64,000 nt of DNA from the NCBI RefSeq assembly GCF_019132875.1, contig NZ_JAHSPF010000001.1, positions 682,001-746,000 of the forward strand, given 5' to 3'. The notes under the pieces were generated by a model. The model saw only the letters and a program-made list of their open reading frames with translations. It was not told the DNA's origin and ran no database searches. The position numbers were made by a program, and so were the translations under genes. Source of the DNA: Erwinia phyllosphaerae. Lineage in GTDB: Bacteria > Pseudomonadota > Gammaproteobacteria > Enterobacterales > Enterobacteriaceae. Below, piece after piece: positions 20,136 to 29,731 of this stretch (positions are counted from its first letter, which is position 1; each line of letters opens with the position of its first letter).

Positions 20136-20181
20136 TTTTTAGGCGCTGAAAGGCACAGGCTCTTTCAGCAATAGCAACAGG

Positions 20182-20901
20182 CTAACGAACGCTGTAAGGC
20201 TTAATGACGCCGCCCAGGCCGGTAATGCCCTTCAGCTCGCCAATGGACGCCTGCATTTTTGCTTTAGAGGCATCTGGCCCTACGTAAACGCGCGTGATTT
20301 CGCCCTGCACCGGCGTTGAAGGCACGGTAAAGGCGCGATAGCCGGAAAGACGGAGCGACGCCACGATTTCATTGACCTTCGCAGCATTTTTCAACGCGCC
20401 CAGCTGCACAACCCAGGCCTGACCAGACGGTGCGCTTTCCTGCGCCGGTTTCGGTTCGGCTTTCTGCACGGGCCTGGATTCAGGTTTAGGCTCTGTCTTC
20501 TGGACGGGTTTTGGTACGGTCTTCGGTTTTTCGACCGGCTTCTCGACCGGTTTCTCAGCAGGCTTAACGTGCTGCACAGGTGGCGGCGCAACCACGGTTG
20601 GCTGATTGCCGGACTGCGGCGCGGTAGAACCGCTTTCCGCCTGCGAGGTGTTTTCGCTGGTCTGGCCCTTCACCGCCGTGCCTGCGCCCTCCGGCGGCTG
20701 TGCCGGCAGCGATTGCGTCACCGGCGGCACCATTTCTGAATCCTGCTGGTCGCCGGGTTTAGGCACCAGTGGGATAGCGGCAAACTCTTCTTTATAATGC
20801 TTTTTCTTGCCATCCAGCAGCCCCGGCAACGCGATAACGCCCAGCGCCACGATGATAATGGTCCCTACTAAACGATTTTGAAACTTACTTGCCACTGCCA
20901 C
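20182..20901 (-). CDS. dedD: Cell-division protein DedD (SPOR domain)
   Basis: A 239-residue bitopic membrane protein (E. coli about 220). It has a short cytoplasmic start, one transmembrane helix (about residues 12-30, GTIIIVALGVIALPGLLDG), a Pro/Lys/Glu-rich periplasmic linker with repeated K-P-V-E/Q units (about 110-160), and a C-terminal SPOR domain (about 165-239, WVVQLGALKNAAKV) that binds denuded glycan at the septum. It assists FtsN-type activation of constriction. The start overlaps the folC end by 17 bp, so the two are coupled. The longer length compared with E. coli is due to the repeat-rich linker. Confidence 0.94.
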   Translation of the reverse strand: MAVASKFQNRLVGTIIIVALGVIALPGLLDGKKKHYKEEFAAIPLVPKPGDQQDSEMVPPVTQSLPAQPPEGAGTAVKGQTSENTSQAESGSTAPQSGNQPTVVAPPPVQHVKPAEKPVEKPVEKPKTVPKPVQKTEPKPESRPVQKAEPKPAQESAPSGQAWVVQLGALKNAAKVNEIVASLRLSGYRAFTVPSTPVQGEITRVYVGPDASKAKMQASIGELKGITGLGGVIKPYSVR

Positions 20902-22147
20902 TCTCCGTTTCCATCGTTTCCATTACGTGCGCTACGGTGTGGAAAGATCCGCACACCAGCACGATATCCTGTTCATGCGCCTGCTGTAACGCATGCTTAA
21001 ATGCTTCCGCCACGCTGGAAAAGGTTTGCGCCGTGGTCGGCAAATGCGCCGCCAGCTGCTGCGCCGTTGCGCCACGCGGCCCTTCCAGCGGCGCGCAGTA
21101 CCAGCTATCAACCTGGGGCTTCAGGCAGGCCAGCGTGCCGATAATGTCTTTGTCGTGCAGCATCCCTACTACCGCATGCACCTTACCGGTTTTTGGCAGT
21201 TCGCTCAGGCGTCCGGCCAGATAAGCCGCCGCGTGAGGGTTGTGCGCGACGTCCAGAATAATGCGGGGTGATTGTGCAACGGTTTGAAAACGGCCCGGCA
21301 AAACGGCTTTATCCAGGCCGTAGAGCACCGCATCATCCACCTTGAGCGGTGACGCGCGCAGCGCGGCCAGCGCCGTAGCGGCATTTGGCAGCGGCACCTG
21401 CGGCAAAGGCAGGCCGCTCAGCGTGCCCAGCTGGTCCGTAAACGACCAGTCATGTTCACCCACGCTAAATGACCAGTCGCGATCGCGCTTGTGCAGCTGC
21501 GCGCCCAGCGTAGCGGCGACTTCGGCGATGGTATGCGGCATATCCGGTTCGCCAACGATGGCGGGTTTGCCGCCACGAAACACGCCCGCTTTTTCACGGC
21601 CAATGCTTTCGCGATCGGGGCCAAGCCAGTCGGTATGGTCGAGCGCGATACTGGTGATAACCGCGACGTCGGCATCCACAATATTGGTCGCGTCCAGGCG
21701 GCCACCAAGCCCCACTTCAAGGATCACCACGTCCAGCTGCGCGCGCTTGAACAGCCACAGCGCAGACAGCGTGCCGTATTCAAAATAGGTCAGCGACGTG
21801 TCGCCACGCCCTTGCTCAATATCGGCAAAAGAAGCGGTGTGATCGGCTTCCGGCAGCTCTGCGCCCTGAATACGTACGCGCTCGGTATAGCGCAGCAGGT
21901 GCGGCGAACTGTAGACGCCCACGCGATAACCCGCCGCCATCAGCAGCGTTTCCAGCGTGCGGCAGGTGGTGCCTTTGCCGTTAGTCCCGGCTACGGTGAA
22001 AACAACGGGCGCTGGCGTTAACAGGTCAAGGCGTGTCGCCACGCGCTGAACGCGCGCCAGCCCGAGTTCGATAGCTTGAGTATGAAGATTCTCAAGATAA
22101 TGAAGCCACGTGGCCAGAGGCGACGTGGCTTGAGGAAGATTATCCAT
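20885..22147 (-). CDS. folC: Dihydrofolate synthase / folylpolyglutamate synthase FolC
   Basis: A 420-residue bifunctional Mur-ligase-family enzyme (E. coli 422). It adds glutamate to dihydropteroate and then extends the glutamate tail of folates. The P-loop VAGTNGKGTTCR, the ITSIALDHTDWLG motif with the metal-binding His, and EVGLGGRLDATN are visible, as is the C-terminal domain beginning with RIILDVAHNPHAA. It follows accD by 64 bp and overlaps dedD. Confidence 0.97.
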   Translation of the reverse strand: MDNLPQATSPLATWLHYLENLHTQAIELGLARVQRVATRLDLLTPAPVVFTVAGTNGKGTTCRTLETLLMAAGYRVGVYSSPHLLRYTERVRIQGAELPEADHTASFADIEQGRGDTSLTYFEYGTLSALWLFKRAQLDVVILEVGLGGRLDATNIVDADVAVITSIALDHTDWLGPDRESIGREKAGVFRGGKPAIVGEPDMPHTIAEVAATLGAQLHKRDRDWSFSVGEHDWSFTDQLGTLSGLPLPQVPLPNAATALAALRASPLKVDDAVLYGLDKAVLPGRFQTVAQSPRIILDVAHNPHAAAYLAGRLSELPKTGKVHAVVGMLHDKDIIGTLACLKPQVDSWYCAPLEGPRGATAQQLAAHLPTTAQTFSSVAEAFKHALQQAHEQDIVLVCGSFHTVAHVMETMETESGSGK

Positions 22148-22211
22148 GTATCCCGTTCACAACGTTACGGTTCATAGGAGAAAGGGCGACGCGCGCCCTT
22201 TCGGCCATCGG

Positions 22212-23117
22212 TCACGCCTCTGGACTTTGCGTGGCCTCTTCTGCTTCCGGCTGCTCTTCCTGCGGCTGCGGCAGGTTCATCATTTTTGCCAGCACGCTGG
22301 CCAGCTTGTAGCGCATTACCGGACGGCGCACGATCATGTCGATAGCGCCCTTCTCGATCAGGAACTCGCTGCGCTGGAAGCCCGGCGGCAGTTTTTCACG
22401 CACGGTTTGCTCGATAACGCGCGGGCCGGCAAAGCCAATCAGCGCCTTAGGTTCAGCAATGTTCAGATCGCCCAGCATAGCGAAACTGGCGGAAACGCCG
22501 CCCATAGTTGGGTCGGTCAGCACGGAGATGTACGGCAGACCACGCGCCTGCATTTTCGCCAGCGCGGCGCTGGTTTTCGCCATCTGCATCAGCGACATCA
22601 GCGCTTCCTGCATACGCGCGCCGCCGGAAGCGGAGAAGCAGATCAGCGGGCAGTTATCTTCCAGCGCCTGCTCAACGGCACGAACAAAGCGCGCACCGAC
22701 CACGGAGCCCATTGAGCCGCCCATAAAGGAGAACTCGAAGGCCGCCGCGACAATTGGCATACCGTGCAGCGTGCCTTTCATTACGATCAGCGCGTCTTTC
22801 TCTCCGGTATCTTTCTGTGCCGCGACCAGACGATCTTTATATTTCTTGGAATCCCGGAACTTGAGCACGTCTTTTGGCTCCAGTTCGCTGCCCAGCTCAA
22901 CTAAAGAGCCTTCATCCAGCAAGCTGTGCAGGCGGTCACGACCGTGCATACGCATGTGGTGATCGCATTTCGGGCAAACTTCCAGATTACGTTCCAGCTC
23001 GGCACGGTACAAAACCTGACCGCAGCTGTCGCATTTGGTCCACACCCCTTCAGGGATGCTGGCTTTGCGCGAAGGAGTAATTGTGCTCTTGTTGAGAATT
23101 CTTTCAATCCAGCTCAT
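22212..23117 (-). CDS. accD: Acetyl-CoA carboxylase carboxyltransferase beta subunit AccD
   Basis: A 301-residue subunit that with AccA transfers carboxyl from biotin to acetyl-CoA to make malonyl-CoA. The N-terminal zinc ribbon is complete, with Cys29, Cys32, Cys48 and Cys51 in C-x2-C-x15-C-x2-C spacing. The crotonase-like core follows ([43 protein letters not shown]). The C-terminal tail is acidic ([13 protein letters not shown]). In E. coli the zinc ribbon also binds mRNA and DNA for autoregulation. Confidence 0.97.
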   Translation of the reverse strand: MSWIERILNKSTITPSRKASIPEGVWTKCDSCGQVLYRAELERNLEVCPKCDHHMRMHGRDRLHSLLDEGSLVELGSELEPKDVLKFRDSKKYKDRLVAAQKDTGEKDALIVMKGTLHGMPIVAAAFEFSFMGGSMGSVVGARFVRAVEQALEDNCPLICFSASGGARMQEALMSLMQMAKTSAALAKMQARGLPYISVLTDPTMGGVSASFAMLGDLNIAEPKALIGFAGPRVIEQTVREKLPPGFQRSEFLIEKGAIDMIVRRPVMRYKLASVLAKMMNLPQPQEEQPEAEEATQSPEA

Positions 23118-23485
23118 TGATGACCTGTTATGTTGTTTGTTGTGCTAAATCAGATACTTAACACAGATTATCGCCTGAGAATTAGGCGGTATTACATCAT
23201 AAAACGCTTGCCCGCGCTACATAATCATCAACGGGTTATCGTGGCTTTTCACACGGATTTTTCACAATGATTACCTTGTAGCCGTTCGCGCTTTTATTCA
23301 TTCAGGCCGATGCCCGCGTTAAAACTTGCGTTCTGCTGCTATTTCATTCAGTGCCGACAGAGAGTTTACCCGCTGGCTAACCATCCCGGTGCCGCAACGC
23401 CTTGCGGCTGGCCGCGGTCTTTCTGCCTGAAGCAAAAAGCCCGGCTTTCGCCAGGCTTTCACGCTGTTTATCGTTACCGGGACAG
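23118..23485. other. dedA-accD intergenic region
   Basis: This 368-bp gap holds the dedA terminator at its right end and, near accD, the promoter region of that gene. No promoter hexamers could be chosen with confidence and no gene is supported; the short frames here lack ribosome sites. Confidence 0.5.
23434..23459 (-). terminator. Intrinsic terminator after dedA
   Basis: On the minus strand AAAGCCTGG and CCGGGCTTT form a 9-bp stem with one G-T wobble around a 6-base loop, followed by five T residues in all. It ends the usg-truA-dedA transcript before accD. Confidence 0.85.
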
Positions 23486-24148
23486 CTACAGCTTCTGCTG
23501 ACGAGCCGCCGAACGGCGATGGCGCAGCACTTCCACAATGCCGGGCAGGACCGAAACCAGAATGATGACGACGATCAGATAGTGCAGGTTTTTCTGAATC
23601 GCCGGCAGATTACCAAAGAAGTAACCGGCATAGGAGAACAGCAGCACCCACAGCAGGCCGCCAGCCACGTTAAACAAGGCAAAATGACGATAGGACATCT
23701 TGCCCATACCGGCAACAAACGGCGCAAAGGTACGGACGATGGGGACAAAGCGTGCCAGGATAATCGTCTTGCCACCGTGGCGCTCGTAAAACTGATGGGT
23801 TTTATCCAGATAGCTGCGACGGAAAACCTTTGAGTTCGGATTGCTGAACAGCTTGTTGCCAAACAGCCGACCGATAGTGTAATTCACCGCATCGCCTGCA
23901 ATTGCCGCCACGCAGAGCAGCAGCGCCATCATGTGCACATTCAGCGCACTGTCCGGGATAGCCGCCAGCGCGCCCGCCACGAATAACAGCGAGTCGCCGG
24001 GCAGAAAAGGCGTGACCACCAGCCCTGTTTCACAAAACAGAATCAAAAACAGAATGGCGTAGATCCAGACGCCGTACTGCGCCACCATCGCCTGTAAATG
24101 AACATCAATGTGCAAAATAAAGTCGATAACGCTGTGAATCACTTCCAT
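23486..24148 (-). CDS. dedA: DedA family membrane protein
   Basis: A 220-residue inner-membrane protein of the DedA/VTT (SNARE-associated) family, proposed to flip or recycle undecaprenyl phosphate or phospholipid carriers. [24 protein letters not shown] is the re-entrant-loop signature and [26 protein letters not shown] holds the conserved arginines (R-x3-P-x-R). Length matches E. coli DedA (219). It lies 18 bp after truA in the usg-truA-dedA run. Confidence 0.95.
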   Translation of the reverse strand: MEVIHSVIDFILHIDVHLQAMVAQYGVWIYAILFLILFCETGLVVTPFLPGDSLLFVAGALAAIPDSALNVHMMALLLCVAAIAGDAVNYTIGRLFGNKLFSNPNSKVFRRSYLDKTHQFYERHGGKTIILARFVPIVRTFAPFVAGMGKMSYRHFALFNVAGGLLWVLLFSYAGYFFGNLPAIQKNLHYLIVVIILVSVLPGIVEVLRHRRSAARQQKL

Positions 24149-24166
24149 ACAGGGTTCCTTAATGCG

Positions 24167-24982
24167 TTAATCCTCGAGGAACAGCGGTCCCATCGGCGGA
24201 CGTGGTAAATCATAATGTTCAGGGTAATCAACCGCGACCAGATAGAGCCCTTCGGCCCGCGCGGTTGCCGCTGCCAGCGTGCGATCTTTCGCCGCCAGCA
24301 GTTCGGCCATCCAGCTCTCCTGCTGATTTCCACAGCCTATTTCCATCAGGCTACCGACAATATTGCGCACCATGTGATGCACAAAAGCATTGGCTTTAAT
24401 ATCCACTACGACATAGGCGCCATGACGGCTAACGTTTAAATGGATAACGTTGCGCCACGGCGTACGCGACTGACACTGTACGGCGCGAAAAGAAGTGAAG
24501 TCGTTTTCACCCAGTAATGCCTGGCCGGCGCGCTGCATCTTTTCGGCGTCCAGCGGATGATAAAAATGCGTAACGCCACCGTGAAGGATCGCCGGACGCA
24601 AACGGCGGTTGTAGATCACATAGCGATAACGTCTTGCCGTCGCGCTAAAGCGGGCGTGAAAATCATCCGCGACGGATTTCACCCAGCGCACTGCGATATC
24701 GTCCGGCAGATTAGCGTTAACGCCCAGTGTCCAGGCCGCATCTTTGCGTAGCGAAGTGGTTTCAAAATGCACCACCTGCCCCGTACCGTGTACGCCAGCG
24801 TCCGTTCGTCCCGCGCAGAAAACCACGACCGGATGATTGGCCACTTTTGAGAGCGCCTTCTCCAGCTTTTCCTGAACGCTTCTGACTTCCTGCTGCCGTT
24901 GCCAGCCATAGTAACGGCTGCCGTCATATTCAATCCCCAGCGCCAGCTTGTACGTGGGTGGCGGCAAATCTCCTGCTGACAT
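24167..24982 (-). CDS. truA: tRNA pseudouridine(38-40) synthase TruA
   Basis: A 271-residue pseudouridine synthase that modifies positions 38-40 of the tRNA anticodon arm. The catalytic Asp61 is in [24 protein letters not shown] near residue 16 and the C-terminal [13 protein letters not shown] are family signatures. The start overlaps the Usg stop as TAATG, which suggests translational coupling. Confidence 0.97.
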   Translation of the reverse strand: MSAGDLPPPTYKLALGIEYDGSRYYGWQRQQEVRSVQEKLEKALSKVANHPVVVFCAGRTDAGVHGTGQVVHFETTSLRKDAAWTLGVNANLPDDIAVRWVKSVADDFHARFSATARRYRYVIYNRRLRPAILHGGVTHFYHPLDAEKMQRAGQALLGENDFTSFRAVQCQSRTPWRNVIHLNVSRHGAYVVVDIKANAFVHHMVRNIVGSLMEIGCGNQQESWMAELLAAKDRTLAAATARAEGLYLVAVDYPEHYDLPRPPMGPLFLED

Positions 24983-25992
24983 TACCAGAAGTACTCCTGT
25001 ACCAGCTTCTCAGCCGTTTTCACCGCCATCAGCGCGCCGCCGAAGCGCACGTTATCCGCCACTGACCAGAACTGCAGCATTTCCGGGATACCGTAATCGT
25101 TACGAATACAGCCCAGGCTTAGCTGCACGTTTCCAGAGGCGTCGCCCACCTGCGTCGGATAGTCATCTTCATCAGAAAGCGCGATATCTTCCGCCTGCAT
25201 CAGGGCTTCACGCGCTTCTTCCGCCGACATCGGGCGTAAATTTTCTATATGGACAATCTGCGCGTTGCCATAGAAAACCGGTGCCTGAACGGTAGTGACG
25301 GTAATCGGCAGGCCTTCGTCCTGTAGCACTTTACGCACCTGATCGATCAGGCGACGTTCCTGCAGCACGCTCCCTTCCGCATCCGGCAGCAGCGGCAGCA
25401 TGTTGAAAGCCAGCTGGCGGCCAAAGAACGTCTCTTCCGCAGGCAGGCCGTTCAGCAGGCGCGCGCTTTCGCCCGCCAGTGAATCCACCGCCGCTTTGCC
25501 ATGTGCCGAAGCGGCAATCAGGCTGGTCACCTGCAAACGACCCAGCCCGGCCTGATCGACCAGCGGTTTGATCGCGCACAGCAGCTGGCTGGTCACGCTG
25601 TCGGCCACGCTGACGATATTGCGATTGCGGTAGTCCGCCAGCACCTGAGAATTCACGTCCGGCACCACCAGAGGCACATCCGGCTCCAGCGCAAACAGAT
25701 CGCTGGTATCAATCACCAGGCAGCCCGCGCTGGCGGCTTCTTCCGCATAGCGCGCGGAGGCTTCACGTCCGGCGGCAAAAAAGGCCAGCTGTACCTGCGA
25801 CCAGTCAAATTCCTGCGCGCTGGTCACCAGCAGCGTTTTGCCTTCAAAACGCAGGTTTTCACCCGCGCTGCGTTCGCTCGCCAGCAAGTGCAGCTCACCA
25901 ACCGGGAACTGGCGCTCGGCCAGTAGTTCCAGTACTGCTCCGCCTACTGCGCCTGTCGCGCCCAGTAGCGCAATGTTCCAGCCGTCAGACAT
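24982..25992 (-). CDS. usg: Usg, aspartate-semialdehyde dehydrogenase homologue
   Basis: A 336-residue protein of the aspartate-semialdehyde dehydrogenase family, upstream of truA as in E. coli. The NADP-binding [16 protein letters not shown] starts at residue 9. The segment at 128-136 reads SVADSVTSQ where true dehydrogenases have the Pro-Asn-Cys nucleophile, so the catalytic Cys is absent. The conserved His in the [16 protein letters not shown] stretch remains. It is unlikely to have the parental activity; its role is unknown. Confidence 0.94.
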   Translation of the reverse strand: MSDGWNIALLGATGAVGGAVLELLAERQFPVGELHLLASERSAGENLRFEGKTLLVTSAQEFDWSQVQLAFFAAGREASARYAEEAASAGCLVIDTSDLFALEPDVPLVVPDVNSQVLADYRNRNIVSVADSVTSQLLCAIKPLVDQAGLGRLQVTSLIAASAHGKAAVDSLAGESARLLNGLPAEETFFGRQLAFNMLPLLPDAEGSVLQERRLIDQVRKVLQDEGLPITVTTVQAPVFYGNAQIVHIENLRPMSAEEAREALMQAEDIALSDEDDYPTQVGDASGNVQLSLGCIRNDYGIPEMLQFWSVADNVRFGGALMAVKTAEKLVQEYFW

Positions 25993-26018
25993 GTTGGTTT
26001 ACTCCAGATAATGTACAT

Positions 26019-26047
26019 AAAAAACAGAAGGCGGTGACACCACCGCC
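26019..26047 (-). terminator. Intrinsic terminator after pdxB
   Basis: On the minus strand the 7-bp stem GGCGGTG / CACCGCC with a 4-base loop is followed by TTCTGTTTTTT. It separates pdxB from usg. Confidence 0.75.
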
Positions 26048-26104
26048 CAGGGATTCAGATTTTTTCGTAGTCCACGTCAACCACAACAGGCAGATAAACG
26101 GGAG

Positions 26105-27241
26105 TCAGGAAGCGCCCTGATAAACTGCGTTAAAGCCCAGCTTCAGCAGCAGCGCAGCGGTTTGCGCAGAGTCGCACTCGACACGCAGAGAAGACCACTC
26201 GCGGCGTTCCAGATAATTTTTGCGCAGGCGGTCAAATTCGCCCGGGATCGCGGCTACTTTTCGCAGCGGCGCATCGTCGCGGCGCACATCATACACCAGA
26301 TGCACCAGTCTTTTTAGCGTTGGCTGATCCAGCTCGCCGTGCAGCGTTATCTGGCCAAACTCCGGCGCGGGCAGCAGCGTATCCAGCGCTACCTGCTGTG
26401 GCTGGCCTAAAAAGCGCGTCCAGGCTTCAAAAACCTGCGTGGTGCCGCGCGCCTTGCCTTCCAGCGTATAGCCCGCGATATGCGCGGTGGCAATATCTAC
26501 TTTATCCAGCAGCGGCAGGGAAAGTTCCGGCTCCGGCTCCCAAACATCCAGCACCACGCTAAGATCGCTACGCGTTTCCAGTACTTTCAACAGCGCCTGA
26601 TTGTCCACTACTGGGCCACGGCAGGCGTTAATCAGGATGGCGTTTGGTTTCAGCGCCATAAGTAAAGCTTCATCGGCCAGATGCAGCGTTTTGTACTCGC
26701 CCTGTTTGAACAGCGGCGTATGGAAAGTCAGGATATCGGCTTCCTCCACCAGCCGGGACAGCGGCAGGAAATCGCCTGCGTCACCCCGATCGGCACGAGG
26801 CGGATCGCAAAGTAGCGTGCGAATGCCCAGCGCTTCCAGACGAGCCTGCAAACGACCGCCAACGTTGCCGACGCCCACGATGCCGACGGTACGATCTTTC
26901 AGTGCAAAACCGTCACGCTCTGCCAGCAGCAGCAGCGAAGAGAAAACATATTCCACCACGGCGATGGCGTTACAGCCGGGCGCGGCTGAAAAGGCGATGC
27001 CCTGCTGTTGCAGATAGGTCTCATCGATGTGGTCGGTGCCCGCCGTGGCCGTGCCGACAAACTTCACCGGCTTGCCGTCTAAGAGCGCCGCGTTGACTTT
27101 GGTGACGGATCGCACCATCAGGCCGTCGGCATTGTCCAGCTCGGCCTGCGGCACCGGCCGTCCCGGCACGGCGACAACATCGCCAGTACGGCCAAACAGT
27201 TCGCGGGCGTAAGGCATATTTTCATCAACGAGAATTTTCAC
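26105..27241 (-). CDS. pdxB: Erythronate-4-phosphate dehydrogenase PdxB
   Basis: A 378-residue D-2-hydroxyacid dehydrogenase-family enzyme that oxidises 4-phosphoerythronate in the DXP-dependent pyridoxal phosphate pathway. It has the NAD-binding [20 protein letters not shown] near residue 122, the catalytic Arg in NACRGPVVD, the Glu in WEPEPEL and the His in [15 protein letters not shown], plus the PdxB-specific C-terminal dimerisation domain (about 285-378). In E. coli flk follows directly downstream in the map; here about 12 kb of other genes lies between. Confidence 0.97.
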   Translation of the reverse strand: MKILVDENMPYARELFGRTGDVVAVPGRPVPQAELDNADGLMVRSVTKVNAALLDGKPVKFVGTATAGTDHIDETYLQQQGIAFSAAPGCNAIAVVEYVFSSLLLLAERDGFALKDRTVGIVGVGNVGGRLQARLEALGIRTLLCDPPRADRGDAGDFLPLSRLVEEADILTFHTPLFKQGEYKTLHLADEALLMALKPNAILINACRGPVVDNQALLKVLETRSDLSVVLDVWEPEPELSLPLLDKVDIATAHIAGYTLEGKARGTTQVFEAWTRFLGQPQQVALDTLLPAPEFGQITLHGELDQPTLKRLVHLVYDVRRDDAPLRKVAAIPGEFDRLRKNYLERREWSSLRVECDSAQTAALLLKLGFNAVYQGAS

Positions 27242-27332
27242 AATCAGGATTCCTGTTTACTCACGGCGAGGGGCGGTATTCTGCCATAAATTACCGACAG
27301 GGATAAGCAAGAGATGCGGCAGCCAGCGGTGG

Positions 27333-27360
27333 TCCGGCAGAACAAGGCTGCTCTGCCGGA
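27333..27360. repeat. Inverted repeat between fosA and pdxB
   Basis: Nine-base arms TCCGGCAGA / TCTGCCGGA flank a 10-base loop. There is no clear T-run. It may act as a weak terminator after fosA. Confidence 0.5.
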
Positions 27361-27387
27361 TTCGGGAAAACGGGGAGAAGAAAATAG

Positions 27388-27801
27388 TTAGCTAAAAATC
27401 ATCCTGTGATAAGGATTTTTCCGGCAGGCCGCCAGCCGCTGCTGTAAATCACCGACATGGACTTCCAGCTTATGACCGTCGGGATCGAGAAAGTAGAATG
27501 ATTCGCCTTCGCTACGGTTTTCTTTCCAGCTTGTCACCCCAGCCTGCTGAAGACGCATCACAAAATCGGCGAAGTTTTGCTGTTCGATGGTAAAAGCATA
27601 GTGCGTATAGTCGCTGCTTTCGGGTGCAACATATTGCCGCATCGCATCGTAAGAGAGACACAACCATAGCGGCCCGCAGTTCAGATAAGCACCGCTTTCC
27701 CAAACGGCATGCAGATCCATTTGCAGCAGCCGCTGATAAAACGCCACGCTTGTGTTGAGATCGCTGACCGCCAGCGTTAAATGGTTGAGTCCTGATAACA
27801 T
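27388..27801 (-). CDS. fosA: FosA-type fosfomycin glutathione transferase
   Basis: A 137-residue vicinal-oxygen-chelate protein that closely follows chromosomal FosA of Serratia and Klebsiella. The Mn2+ ligands are in place: His7 (LNHLTLAV), His67 (DYTHYAF) and Glu113 (KLEVHVG). Tyr39 and Trp46 line the fosfomycin pocket, and the K+ loop region reads RSEGES (residues 96-101). The enzyme opens the fosfomycin epoxide with glutathione. Differences from the better-known FosA (for example QMDLHAVWE and a C-terminus ending NPYHRMIFS) are scattered. It lies between pdxB and an unknown secreted protein, and no mobile element is attached, so it looks intrinsic to the lineage. Confidence 0.9.
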   Translation of the reverse strand: MLSGLNHLTLAVSDLNTSVAFYQRLLQMDLHAVWESGAYLNCGPLWLCLSYDAMRQYVAPESSDYTHYAFTIEQQNFADFVMRLQQAGVTSWKENRSEGESFYFLDPDGHKLEVHVGDLQQRLAACRKNPYHRMIFS

Positions 27802-27847
27802 ATTTATCGATGCCTCATAAATGAAAGCAATCTGGCCTGACAGAAAT

Positions 27848-28291
27848 TCACTGGTTTATACGGGTAATCATGATTTGCTTTTGCTTACAGGCTTTATCCT
27901 GGCAAACCTCGCCGAACCAGAGCTGCCCGCTGTCGCCGACCATCACGCCCTGATCCCGCGCAAACAGATTTTCATATTTTTGGTTAACGATGACCTGGCT
28001 CAAGGCTGGCGTAAACACGGCGTCATAGCTTTTTTGCAATGCATCCTGATTGCGGAAGGTTTTTTCCTTACCGCGTAATCCTACCTTCAGTGGATAAGAG
28101 ACCATTGCGGCCACTTTCACCTGGTTTTGTGATGCTACCGCCCTCTGCAAATTGTCGAAAAAATCGTGGTAATCCTGATGCGAACCGAAAAGAACGTCGA
28201 GCCGTTGGTCGACCTCCTGTTCCGTCGCGGAGAAGGCGCTGCCTGAGCCAATAAATAACGTTAACAGCAAAACAACCAGTCTGGTTTTCAT
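27848..28291 (-). CDS. Predicted periplasmic protein of unknown function
   Basis: A 147-residue protein with a clear signal peptide ([22 protein letters not shown], cleavage near residue 22). The mature part is about 125 residues. It has a helix-rich first half ([22 protein letters not shown]) and then a mixed segment with [13 protein letters not shown] and a second Cys in CQDKACKQ; the two cysteines could form a disulfide. The spacing of hydrophobic strands is compatible with an NTF2-like or nuclear-transport-type fold, but no family is recognised. It lies between fosA and the HglS-like gene on the same strand, with gaps of 46 and 95 bp. Confidence 0.7.
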   Translation of the reverse strand: MKTRLVVLLLTLFIGSGSAFSATEQEVDQRLDVLFGSHQDYHDFFDNLQRAVASQNQVKVAAMVSYPLKVGLRGKEKTFRNQDALQKSYDAVFTPALSQVIVNQKYENLFARDQGVMVGDSGQLWFGEVCQDKACKQKQIMITRINQ

Positions 28292-28386
28292 CGTGAATTT
28301 CCTTAATGATCGGCTAACGCCCGCTATTCTGCCTGAATTTTATGCTGCTAACTTTAGGCTTAAGTTATGGCCTGAGTCAAAAAGCA

Positions 28387-29709
28387 TTAGCGCCCGTCGA
28401 AAATCTCCGCCAGCGAGTTATCTTCCAGCTGCTGATACAGCGAAAACTCGTCGATAACCTGACGGCCCAGCGCCTGCTCAAAAGCGGCCTTATTAGGATT
28501 ACCTTTGCTTACCGCGCCTCTTTCACTGCCCAGGTTTGACTGGAAAATCCCCGCCGCGCTGACCGGTAAAAAATCCTCATAAATAATTGGCCTGGCCTCG
28601 ATAATGCCTTGCTGTAGTAAAGTGTTGAGATGTTCACGCGACGCTGTTTCAACAGGCAGCCGTTCAGCCACCAGCCGATAGCGAAAATAGCCCAGCTTTT
28701 GCTGACGCAGCGTTTCTTCATCGTCCGGGAAAGCGGCAAAGCGCGCGGCGGCATCGCTGTCACCCTCGGCGGGCTGCTGTAAAAGCTGGTCATACAGCGC
28801 GCGGCCCTGCGGCGTCAGCGCCAGACCGCGCTGTTCGATTTCGCCAAACCGCGCGGTATGCCTGCCTTCGATGCTGTCGGTAAACACAATCTTTTCGCTT
28901 AACGCCTTAAAACTGGTCTGGCGCAGCAGGATCGGCACCCGACGTCGCGGCGGCCCTTCAATACTCTCTTTCGGTACGATTTGGTAATCCGGCATCCGCT
29001 GCTGTACGCTGTCGATATCCAGTGTGCGCGGCGTCAGATGGTTAATATGCGGCCCTTTAAAAGAGACGACGTCGGCAATCAGGCGGTGCTGCTCCAGCAG
29101 CGACTGATAGGTAGCAACATCGACCTGCGCTTCGCTGTGCCACTGAAAGGTTTTCAGCGCTTCGGCAACAAACTCTTCCGCCTGATCCGCCGTCAAACCT
29201 TGCTGCTTATCATTTGTTGCCATCAGCTCCAGCACGCGAGGCGTAAAAATAGCCCGTCTGGCGAGGATCTGTTCTACCTGCTCCCTGAGCTTCGCATCCT
29301 CGATCAAATCCAGCCGCAGCAGCGAAGTGAAAACGCGGAATGGATTGTATTGCAACGAGCTTTCCTCAACGGCGCGGAAAGCGGTCGCGTGTACCGGAAC
29401 GCCCGCCGCAGAAAGATCGTAATAGCTCACCGGCAGCATCCCCATCACGGCAAACAGCCTGCGCATCGTTGCCAGTTCTTCCGCCGTCCCCAGGCGGATA
29501 GCGCCGTGACGCTCTACGTCCAGCCGGTTTAGCTCCTGCTCCTTGTCCAGCGTGGCAAAAGTCTGTGGATGCGCAAGGAGGTAGCGCTCGTTCACTTCTT
29601 TCACAATGTGCAACAGCGTGCGGTACTGGGGAACTTCCTGTTGATACATCAGCGACATCGCCTTAGAGAATTTGTCGCGAATAAGATCGGGCGAAACAAG
29701 CTGGGTCAT
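28387..29709 (-). CDS. hglS: 2-oxoadipate dioxygenase/decarboxylase (HglS/YdcJ, DUF1338)
   Basis: A 440-residue member of the DUF1338 family (E. coli YdcJ about 447). The Pseudomonas putida homologue HglS is an Fe(II) enzyme that turns 2-oxoadipate and O2 into D-2-hydroxyglutarate and two CO2, the last special step of lysine breakdown through aminoadipate. The metal ligands fall as expected: His68 (ERHGAIRLG, with Arg72 nearby for substrate), His224 (GPHINHLTPRTLD) and Glu290 or Glu292 (FGEIEQRG). It is 22 bp after the class III aminotransferase gene, so the two form an operon. The reaction is assigned from the family and context. Confidence 0.88.
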   Translation of the reverse strand: MTQLVSPDLIRDKFSKAMSLMYQQEVPQYRTLLHIVKEVNERYLLAHPQTFATLDKEQELNRLDVERHGAIRLGTAEELATMRRLFAVMGMLPVSYYDLSAAGVPVHATAFRAVEESSLQYNPFRVFTSLLRLDLIEDAKLREQVEQILARRAIFTPRVLELMATNDKQQGLTADQAEEFVAEALKTFQWHSEAQVDVATYQSLLEQHRLIADVVSFKGPHINHLTPRTLDIDSVQQRMPDYQIVPKESIEGPPRRRVPILLRQTSFKALSEKIVFTDSIEGRHTARFGEIEQRGLALTPQGRALYDQLLQQPAEGDSDAAARFAAFPDDEETLRQQKLGYFRYRLVAERLPVETASREHLNTLLQQGIIEARPIIYEDFLPVSAAGIFQSNLGSERGAVSKGNPNKAAFEQALGRQVIDEFSLYQQLEDNSLAEIFDGR

Positions 29710-29731
29710 AATCTGGCCTTATGATGATGGT

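Larger units (their letters stand above)
19854..20181. promoter_or_regulatory. dedD-cvpA intergenic region
   Basis: This 328-bp gap contains the PurR box at 19967-19982 and a long hairpin at 20096-20135. No gene could be supported in it. Confidence 0.7.
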
